A stretch of 64,000 nt of DNA from Rosistilla oblonga. GTDB lineage: Bacteria; Planctomycetota; Planctomycetia; Pirellulales; Pirellulaceae. The translations under genes and the position numbers were made by a program. Positions 27,776 to 34,343 of this stretch are shown in pieces. Below the pieces are notes generated by a model that was given only the letters and a program-made list of their open reading frames with translations, searched no databases and was not told the origin of the DNA. Each line of letters starts with the position of its first letter. Position 1 is the first letter of the stretch. Location of the stretch: positions 2,852,001-2,916,000 of the forward strand of contig NZ_CP036292.1 in the NCBI RefSeq assembly GCF_007751715.1, written 5' to 3'.

Positions 27776-28228
27776 TCACTCTTGGCGTTTCAAAGCCAAG
27801 AACAATTGGCGAATCATTTCGCCGGTATCAGTGTTGGCAGAGTTTGGAAAGTGTTCCGCCACCAACGCAGCGACTTGAGATCCAGTAACATCCAGCCCCA
27901 GAGATTGCAGTCCAGTAATAATCTCCGTTTGGTCTGCATCCCTTGCTGGAGTGATTGCAGTTCTGCGATTCGCTCGCACTACTGCACGCTTCTTTCGTTT
28001 ACGATTGAATGTCACCAACGTACCGTTGGCCCCCACGCCCGTACGTCTGGTTTCAAGGACTTGGGAAATCAATTCTTGGACATAGACAGGGCGCTTCGTC
28101 GAATCGGTCATCACGGGCCTGGGTACGAGCCCTCGATCTATCAACGAGTAGAGTCGGGAGCGTGAGAGACCGATCATCTCTGCCATCTGGGTGACTGTTA
28201 TGGCCGCTGGAATTTGTTGTTCAGGCAT
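27776..28228 (-). CDS. AlpA/excisionase-like helix-turn-helix protein
   Basis: 150 residues. The N-terminal MerR-type winged HTH (ITVTQMAEMIGLSRSRLYSLIDRGLVPRPV) is typical of AlpA regulators and excisionases. Residues 70-150 contain a basic stretch (FNRKRKKRAVVRANRR) and a helical tail. In integrative elements such proteins control or assist excision. It sits between the AAA ATPase and the serine recombinase genes on the same strand. Confidence 0.7.
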   Translation of the reverse strand: MPEQQIPAAITVTQMAEMIGLSRSRLYSLIDRGLVPRPVMTDSTKRPVYVQELISQVLETRRTGVGANGTLVTFNRKRKKRAVVRANRRTAITPARDADQTEIITGLQSLGLDVTGSQVAALVAEHFPNSANTDTGEMIRQLFLALKRQE

Positions 28229-28275
28229 GATTGGAGACCAGAAATAGGACAGTTTGTAGACAGATAATGGACGGT

Positions 28276-29214
28276 CTATTTGCAGTTGCTCTGCACATGT
28301 TTACGTCCTTCAGCGGTCAACTCTCGAATTCCCTTGCTGTCCTTTCCAATGAGGCCGAGGCGGACTAACACGCCCTCCAAATCTCGGATCACACCAATGC
28401 CAACAGCTAACCGGCTTGCCAGTACGTTGAGTCTGGAGGGGGCGTCCATCAGCACATTCAGGTAATCTTGTTCTGCACGATTGAGACCTAGCGAATCCAA
28501 CTGTTGAATGCGGCAGGTCTCTTCGAGGTGGCGTAAATCGATAGTGTCACTTCCAGTTGCAATGGCGACACGATACGCCGACTGAAGCAATTTTAATGCA
28601 CGCCTGGGCTCTTGTTTCGATCGGTCAGCGATCAACGGTAGCACCGCTTCGTGAACGTCCCACGCCAACGACTTAGCTCGTCGATAAACGATTTGAGCAA
28701 TCTCTTGGAATGTGTAGAGACGGAAGTTGAGTTCGAGGGCCGCACGATTGCGTAGAGGCGGAAGCAAATTCTGAGGATCGGTCGTTGCGAGCAGGATCGT
28801 CAACGGCGGCAATTTTATTGGCTGTGGCTGCCGCCCTCCGGTAGGGACATAAACCGTATTTTTGTCGATCACCGAGTACAACAATGTCTGCAATGCAGGA
28901 CTGAGCAAGTGCGCTTCGTCTAACGTTACGATCGTTTTTTCGTTGCACGCAAGCAGTAACGCATTGAGTTCAGCGGCGCTATTGATTGTTTGAGCCAAGA
29001 CCTCTTTACAATCGACGCACAATTCAGCAGCGATGACGCTTGAGAAAATCGATTTTCCGGCTGAACTTGGGCCGAGAAGCAATGTGGGGCTCGGAAACGG
29101 TTCATTCTTTTGGAATGCGAACGACAACCCAATGTCGATCGCCGCTTTCACTTCGTCTTGTCCAACGAGGTGTGATAATGAAGTTGGTTGTACGGATGGA
29201 TCAGTGGCGTCCAT
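28276..29214 (-). CDS. RuvB-like AAA+ ATPase
   Basis: 312 residues from the ATG at 29214, which has AAAGGA six bases upstream. RuvB-like opening LSHLVGQDEVKAAIDIGL, Walker A GPSSAGKS (residues 48-55), Walker B IVTLDEAH (Asp99-Glu100), sensor LLATTDPQNLLPPLRNR, and a C-terminal winged-helix tail (LTAEGRKHVQSNCK). It resembles the Holliday-junction motor RuvB but belongs to a mobile-element set, not the host ruvABC genes. It may drive branch migration or remodel proteins on element DNA. A shared 19-bp motif precedes it. Confidence 0.78.
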   Translation of the reverse strand: MDATDPSVQPTSLSHLVGQDEVKAAIDIGLSFAFQKNEPFPSPTLLLGPSSAGKSIFSSVIAAELCVDCKEVLAQTINSAAELNALLLACNEKTIVTLDEAHLLSPALQTLLYSVIDKNTVYVPTGGRQPQPIKLPPLTILLATTDPQNLLPPLRNRAALELNFRLYTFQEIAQIVYRRAKSLAWDVHEAVLPLIADRSKQEPRRALKLLQSAYRVAIATGSDTIDLRHLEETCRIQQLDSLGLNRAEQDYLNVLMDAPSRLNVLASRLAVGIGVIRDLEGVLVRLGLIGKDSKGIRELTAEGRKHVQSNCK

Positions 29215-29245
29215 TGGCGTCCTTTCTTGGATGTTGTCGCCACCG

Positions 29246-29264
29246 AAGGTAGAACGTAACTGTT
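29246..29264 (-). promoter_or_regulatory. Shared 19-bp upstream motif, copy near AAA gene
   Basis: AAGGTAGAACGTAACTGTT, 31 bases before the start codon at 29214 and directly after the hairpin at 29277-29305. It is the closest relative of the copy at 25725. Confidence 0.55.
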
Positions 29265-29276
29265 CACACAAAAGCG

Positions 29277-29305
29277 AAACGCCCCCGCCTTGCGGCGGGG
29301 CGTTT
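29277..29305 (-). terminator. Hairpin behind the ART-like gene pair
   Basis: AAACGCCCCCGCC-ttgc-GGCGGGGCGTTT, a 12-bp stem with one bulge, about 40 bases past the stop at 29345 and followed on the gene strand by CGCTTTTGTG. It separates the upstream pair from the AAA gene. Confidence 0.6.
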
Positions 29306-29344
29306 GTTGACACCGAGATTGATCGTGCAATGTGATCTGAACTA

Positions 29345-29932
29345 TCAGTAGCCCGTATTTCGTTGGCTTACATCGTAGCCAAGACCTTCCTGCACAAGAG
29401 TTACTTCCTGATAAATCGACCAGTGGGCGTGGTGGCAGCGATTGCGAAACTCATCCTTGATGACTCTGAACAACTCATCGGTTGTCGTTTCGGGGAAACC
29501 CTGCATTGCTTCTCTTGTGCTACTGGTTAAATCTATGTCGGCAACCAAGCAATTCTCAGGGACTTCAACTGACTCGTTGTGAAGGCGGGGCTGTGTAAGC
29601 GGACAGATGTCATCTGCGTACCAGTGTGCCCAATCCAACCACAAAGCGAACTCTTCAGGTTTGGACGGTGCAACTTCCTTCTTTTCCAATGTCTTCTCGA
29701 CAGTATCCAAGTAATTTCGGATTCGTTGTGACGTTTCCCAGGACTTTATGAACGCCATCAATTCTGTTCGGCGTGTCTCTTCAATTTCCTTCTTCTCTTT
29801 GACAATCGTACGCCGGGATTCGGCGCTCACTTTCTGCCGTGCACGGCACTCATTGTCGAGCCGACTTGCCCGCTCGCTTTCCAGACTATATGGGGCGAAT
29901 TCTGTGATGTGTGATCCCACATACATCTGCAT
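29345..29932 (-). CDS. Hypothetical protein, partner of the ART-like gene (195 aa)
   Basis: The ATG at 29932 touches the stop of the preceding gene (TGAATG), so the two are co-translated. Residues 15-85 are highly charged and likely coiled coil (RASRLDNECRARQKVSAESRRTIVKEKKEIEE). The C-terminal half has Trp-rich and acidic parts (WLDWAHWYADDICPL, FRVIKDEFRNRCHHAHWSIYQEV). I recognise no family. As a tightly linked partner it could be an antitoxin or structural subunit; this is inference. Confidence 0.5.
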   Translation of the reverse strand: MQMYVGSHITEFAPYSLESERASRLDNECRARQKVSAESRRTIVKEKKEIEETRRTELMAFIKSWETSQRIRNYLDTVEKTLEKKEVAPSKPEEFALWLDWAHWYADDICPLTQPRLHNESVEVPENCLVADIDLTSSTREAMQGFPETTTDELFRVIKDEFRNRCHHAHWSIYQEVTLVQEGLGYDVSQRNTGY

Positions 29933-30610
29933 TCACTTTTTTTTTCGTTTGCCTTTTACTTTGCGGCCTTCGGAGGATCTTGCTGCCCGCCCGTGGCATT
30001 TCTCCTCCATCGCTTTTCGATACACCGCTAACTCAGAACGGCGAAATGACCGATCGACAATGCTCCACTGTTCATCGGTCAAGTGCATTTGAGACCGATC
30101 TATCTCAATTTCAAGTCGTGCCATGACAAACATTGCGGGAGTGTGCTCAATCGCTATCTCCCATTCTTCGGCTTTCCATCGAGGCCGTCTCGTCAAATCT
30201 CTTGTGAGTGCGAGCAGCGCCTTTCCAGGGAAGTTGTATTCTCGTGTTTTGGCGTGGCTCAGGAACTCTGGAGCAATGACTGATTGCTGAATCATCCATT
30301 GGGAATTGGCCGTGGATTCGGCTGTATCGTCTTCGATGATGTGACCAGCAATTCCAGATGCCTTGATCTCAATTACTGCGTAGTCATTGATGTCCTGACA
30401 CGGCCAAATTTGACTACGTGCGATTGCATCCGTAAGTTGCTCGTCTGAACTGTCGAGAGCAAATATTGTCGGACAGTCTACACCTTCGCCTCTGTTGCGT
30501 GGCTCTGTCGTTCCTTTGAGCCCTCTTGCCAAGATTCTGCTGACGTTCTCGACAGCGGTAACGTGATAGTATGTCTTGCTGTTTTTGCGTGATGACTTCT
30601 TCTTGCCCAT
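29933..30610 (-). CDS. Possible ADP-ribosyltransferase-fold protein (225 aa)
   Basis: The opening YYHVTAVENVSRILARGLKG resembles the first motif of DarT and RNA 2'-phosphotransferase-like ART proteins (H-x-T...I...GL). VIEIKASGIAGHIIEDD and NSQWMIQQSVIAPEFL resemble later strands ending in an 'I-x-P-E' turn, where a catalytic Glu is usual but Gln is seen here. The C-terminus is extremely basic (EGRKVKGKRKKK). The start at 30610 was preferred over 30622. The match is by pattern only; it could be an unrelated fold. Confidence 0.5.
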   Translation of the reverse strand: MGKKKSSRKNSKTYYHVTAVENVSRILARGLKGTTEPRNRGEGVDCPTIFALDSSDEQLTDAIARSQIWPCQDINDYAVIEIKASGIAGHIIEDDTAESTANSQWMIQQSVIAPEFLSHAKTREYNFPGKALLALTRDLTRRPRWKAEEWEIAIEHTPAMFVMARLEIEIDRSQMHLTDEQWSIVDRSFRRSELAVYRKAMEEKCHGRAARSSEGRKVKGKRKKK

Positions 30611-30734
30611 AGATATGCTCACTTTGGTTTTTCAGGTCGAACGTACTCTTTGTTTTGCAACCGATTTTTCGCATTCCTCCAGGGCCACGAAGTTTTCGGA
30701 GGCTTCTGTGTACTACCAGTCAACTTCTCCGATT

Positions 30735-31490
30735 CTATGATTGAATCGCCCGCACAAGTTCGCCAACAGCAGCCATGTACTCGGTCAGGTTAGCTGGGGA
30801 GTTCGAGTTGTGGTTGCCGGTAGTGAATCGCACGAATCGTTTCTGCATCGAGCCAGCGCACTCGTTGTTGCGTTCTGCGTGCGAGATGTCGGTCAGGCCA
30901 TCGTCTTCCGTGTGCATGATGAGCGGCGGATTCGTGTAGCCCGCCAGCTTCTCTTCGTGATCAAAAAGCCGCTTAACCTCAGCGTGAACATCGGCCTCAT
31001 CGATTCCGGCTGCGGCGAGATCTGCATAGGTGAGGAATCGTTCTGACGGATCAGCGATACCGCTCTCAATGATCAACCCGGCAATGTTTGGCTGGCGATG
31101 TGCCAACTCGATTGCGTACAGCGAGCCGATTGACCGACCAAAGACGATTGCTTTCTCAACCGACACGCCAGCGGCTCTCATTGCCGCTTCACGGTCGCCG
31201 AGCATCGCAACAAGTTGTGCTCTCCCTGTCGATCCGCCGTACTCCCGATACTCGCCGAAAAGTGAGTCAAGGTTCATGTCTGCTAAGACATCAGACATGA
31301 ACGGCACGTAGTCGGCAACGGCTTCTCCATTTCCGTGGAAGTGAATCATCGTGAACGCCTCGGGCTCGACGCTCCTCCGATAGCACGCCAATTCAGCGCC
31401 ATCGACATTGACCATGAAAGGGTCACCAACGGTGCGATCTTGTGGAAACAAGTAGCGACCACTGATTGCGGGATGGTTAAGGATGCTCAT
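30735..31490 (-). CDS. Alpha/beta hydrolase
   Basis: 251 residues starting at 31490, where ATGA overlaps the stop of the preceding gene. Features: TMIHFHGNGEAVADYV (oxyanion strand), the nucleophile elbow FGRSIGS, an acid in HTEDDGLTD and a late His in TTGNHNSNSP. Similar to 'BAAT/serine aminopeptidase'-type hydrolases, substrate unknown. It forms an operon with an XRE regulator and a second small hydrolase, a combination unusual for an island. Confidence 0.75.
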   Translation of the reverse strand: MSILNHPAISGRYLFPQDRTVGDPFMVNVDGAELACYRRSVEPEAFTMIHFHGNGEAVADYVPFMSDVLADMNLDSLFGEYREYGGSTGRAQLVAMLGDREAAMRAAGVSVEKAIVFGRSIGSLYAIELAHRQPNIAGLIIESGIADPSERFLTYADLAAAGIDEADVHAEVKRLFDHEEKLAGYTNPPLIMHTEDDGLTDISHAERNNECAGSMQKRFVRFTTGNHNSNSPANLTEYMAAVGELVRAIQS

Positions 31491-31948
31491 GCCAACGCCT
31501 CGCACGCTTGCAACATCGCTTGAAGCGGTTCAGGGGCGGCAAGACGATGATCCGTGCCAGGCTCGATCAAGGCATCCGGTGACAAGCCGCTGTTGGCGAC
31601 CAATTCCTCCGAGTCGGGGAACGGGATCACATCGTCTTGGCGTGAACGCAAGATGACCGTCTGCGCTTTGGCGCTGGTGGCAGAACCCCAGGTCTTCCAC
31701 GCTGGGCACATCAGAACAAGCGGCGTGTCGCCGCTGTTCAAGTTCATCGCAACTGCACCGCCACGGGACGAGCCCATAATCACGTGAGGATGATGTTCGT
31801 CGTATTCTCTTTCGGCAATACGAACTGACACTTCAAAGTCTTCGTCAGGCAGCGCAGGGTTGATCGCTTCGGAGCCGTGCGCATTCAAGAAGGTCGGTTT
31901 GCGTCCGCCCACAACGCTTTGCCAGTCATGAAGAAATAGAATTCTCAA
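31487..31948 (-). CDS. Small alpha/beta hydrolase (YqiA-like)
   Basis: 153 residues from TTG at 31948, overlapping the regulator's stop by four bases. A minimal alpha/beta hydrolase: LFLHDWQSVVGGRK, nucleophile elbow GSSRGG, an Asp in RSRQDDVIPF and His in GTDHRL. The catalytic Ser-Asp-His order is intact despite the small size. It is the middle gene of a three-gene operon. Confidence 0.7.
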   Translation of the reverse strand: MRILFLHDWQSVVGGRKPTFLNAHGSEAINPALPDEDFEVSVRIAEREYDEHHPHVIMGSSRGGAVAMNLNSGDTPLVLMCPAWKTWGSATSAKAQTVILRSRQDDVIPFPDSEELVANSGLSPDALIEPGTDHRLAAPEPLQAMLQACEALA

Positions 31949-32295
31949 CTCGCAGCCTTCTTGGCTCTCTTCTTGCCCGCTGCACTATCGAGTATCGCAT
32001 CCAGTTCCCTGTCATTCATTCCCGCAATGACCCGGAAGGCGTCGGGACGTTCAATGACTCGCTGCCGGATCGTCTCGGGCACCTTTCCTGCAAGCAACAG
32101 CAATTCGTGCTCGTCAGCGTGAAGGGCGTCTGCCAGCTTGTGGATCAGCTTGCGTGAAGGCGCATCGCCAAAGTTGAGTTTGCTGTTCTCGATTTTGCTC
32201 AGGTATGTGAAGCCAACTCGAACCTGCTCAGCTAATTCACGTAGCGTGAATTCGTTGTCCTGTCGCAGAGATCGAATCTTCTCGCCGAATGTCAT
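31945..32295 (-). CDS. XRE-family transcriptional regulator
   Basis: 116 residues from the ATG at 32295. Classic Cro/CI HTH: GEKIRSLRQDNEFTLRELAEQVRVGFTYLSKIENSKLN, followed by an ImmR-like helical extension (LADALHADEHELLLLAGKVP) and a basic tail (GKKRAKKAAS). It is divergent from the restriction operon (start 32384, 88 bases away), so it may control both the hydrolase operon and the defence operon, like controller proteins of restriction systems. Confidence 0.87.
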   Translation of the reverse strand: MTFGEKIRSLRQDNEFTLRELAEQVRVGFTYLSKIENSKLNFGDAPSRKLIHKLADALHADEHELLLLAGKVPETIRQRVIERPDAFRVIAGMNDRELDAILDSAAGKKRAKKAAS

Positions 32296-32383
32296 GGCCT
32301 CACCTGCTTGCTGGTCAGATTCAAAAATTGTAGACTGGTTGCAGTTTTTAGTCAACACGCTGGAGCAACCGGAGGGGCGATCA

Positions 32384-34333
32384 ATGGCAGATCAACAATC
32401 GCTGTTTAGCGATCTCCCTGCGTTCTCTGATCGCTTCATGCGAGATCACGCCGGGCAGATCGTTACCGAGCCAAGGACTGCGCTTCTTGAATTGATTGCC
32501 AATGCCTACGACGCTGGAGCAACGCACATTCAAGTGCGATGGCCATCCGAGAAGGGAGAGGACTTTTCGGTCAGCGACAACGGGACCGGAATGACGAAGG
32601 ATGAATTCAAGGTCCGTTGGCAAACCCTCTGTTACCACCGAAACAAGTATCAGGGGATGGAAGTCGTGTTCCCCAAGGGAGTACGCAAGTCTCTGAAGCG
32701 AATGGCGTTGGGGCAGAATGGAAAAGGTCGCCATGCCCCGTTTTGTTTTGCTGACAAATACAACGTCAAGACAACCAAGGACGGGACGTGCATTGCGGTT
32801 GAAGTCAGCCTTGGCAACAACAGCGACCGGCCATTCACGCTCGAACTGCTGGATGAATCACCGAAGCCCAAAGGCCACGGCACAGTCGTCACCGCAACGG
32901 TAGAACGAAAGCTGCTCGACGAAGATGAAGTCCGGCAGTTGATTGGATCAAAGTTCCTCGTTGATCCCTCGCTGCGAATCTCCGTCAACGGCAAAGACGT
33001 AGAACTAATGGCGTTGGATGGTCTGGCAACCACTCAGATTGACGTGCTTGACGGCGAAACTGTCACCGTCCATTTCATCGATTCGGTTGAGCATTATCGA
33101 ACGGCTCGACTTCGAGGCATCACGTGGTGGGTCAATCAGCGAATGGTTGGTGAGCCATGCTGGGATCAATTGGATGCCGAGGGAGCTTACCTTGATGGCC
33201 GCACCGAACAAGCCAAGCGATTCAGTTTTGTCGTTGAAGCCAACTGTCTGAAACCAGAGGTAAAGGCCGATTGGACGGCGTTCCATGCAACGAAGAAAGT
33301 CAACGCTGTTCGGGATGCAGTCCACGAACACGTCCTGAACAACCTGCGAAGCAAGTTGGCCACCAACCGCAAGGAAAAGAAAAAGGCAGCGTTACAAAAC
33401 AGTCGGAAGCTACTTGGTGATTTGCCCACGATCTCGAAGAGGACCATTGGCAAGTTCATCGACGAAGTGCAGGAAAAGTGTCCAACGCTCACCAGTCGTG
33501 ATTTGTCACGCACCGTTCAAGTTTTGGCAAAGCTGGAACAGACACGTTCTGGATACGACTTACTGAAGGAGCTTGCGAGTTGCTCAGCAGATGACCTCGA
33601 TACATGGAACACGCTGATGCAGCAGTGGACGGCAAGTAACGCTGAGGTCGTCCTGAACGAATTGCAGAAGCGTCTGACTTTGATCGACCGCATGGATGCA
33701 CTGGTCGAAAGTCCGCTGGCTGATGAACTGCATGATCTTCAACCGCTCTTTGAACGTGGGCTCTGGATCTTCGGCCCGGAATACGAAGCTGTTGACTTTC
33801 GATCCAACCGTGGCCTTTCCGAGATCATCGGTAAGTTCCTTGGCGGTGCCGACTACAAGCCGCCGATTCGTCGTCCTGACTTCGTTGTGTTGCCTGAACT
33901 TTCAATTGGTACATACTGCGCCGATTCCTACGACGCCGCTGGCGAGATCTCAGGAATTCGCAAAGTGGCGATTCTGGAATTGAAGAAGGGCGGCTTCTGC
34001 GTCACACAAGGCGAAGCCGATCAAGCTAGAGACTACTGCAAGGAGATTCGGCAGTCAGGTCGAGTCCAAGCTGACACTGAAATCGTTGCTTACGTGCTGG
34101 GAGCTAAGCTCGAACAAGGCTTGGAGACTTTCACGATGGGCAACATCACGGTCATTCCGACGATCTATCAAACAATCTTGCGAAAGGCGCACCAGCGAAC
34201 TTTCGGGCTGCATGAAAAGTTGAAGACAGCGCAGCCTGTAGATGCCTCAGATGCCGAAGTCGAGGAAGTGTTAAAAAGCGATCCGGGACCGACATTGTTC
34301 TCCGATGACGAGCCCACCGAAGAAGTAGCTTGA
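32384..34333 (+). CDS. GHKL ATPase (MutL/MORC-like) fused to a PD-(D/E)XK nuclease
   Basis: 649 residues; the ATG at 32384 has GGAGGGG nearby. The N-terminal GHKL ATP site is clear: LLELIANAYDAGA (Asn40, Asp43) and VSDNGTGM (65-70). A middle region with RPDFVVLP (Asp499) and ILELKKGG (Glu532, Lys534) fits a PD-(D/E)XK nuclease, probably acting on DNA. GHKL ATPases of the MutL/MORC type linked to restriction systems have been described in comparative genomics. Here the gene opens the type I restriction operon, ten bases before hsdR. It is probably a DNA-gated accessory effector; the role is inference. Confidence 0.78.
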   Translation: MADQQSLFSDLPAFSDRFMRDHAGQIVTEPRTALLELIANAYDAGATHIQVRWPSEKGEDFSVSDNGTGMTKDEFKVRWQTLCYHRNKYQGMEVVFPKGVRKSLKRMALGQNGKGRHAPFCFADKYNVKTTKDGTCIAVEVSLGNNSDRPFTLELLDESPKPKGHGTVVTATVERKLLDEDEVRQLIGSKFLVDPSLRISVNGKDVELMALDGLATTQIDVLDGETVTVHFIDSVEHYRTARLRGITWWVNQRMVGEPCWDQLDAEGAYLDGRTEQAKRFSFVVEANCLKPEVKADWTAFHATKKVNAVRDAVHEHVLNNLRSKLATNRKEKKKAALQNSRKLLGDLPTISKRTIGKFIDEVQEKCPTLTSRDLSRTVQVLAKLEQTRSGYDLLKELASCSADDLDTWNTLMQQWTASNAEVVLNELQKRLTLIDRMDALVESPLADELHDLQPLFERGLWIFGPEYEAVDFRSNRGLSEIIGKFLGGADYKPPIRRPDFVVLPELSIGTYCADSYDAAGEISGIRKVAILELKKGGFCVTQGEADQARDYCKEIRQSGRVQADTEIVAYVLGAKLEQGLETFTMGNITVIPTIYQTILRKAHQRTFGLHEKLKTAQPVDASDAEVEEVLKSDPGPTLFSDDEPTEEVA

Positions 34334-34343
34334 GAACTCCAGC

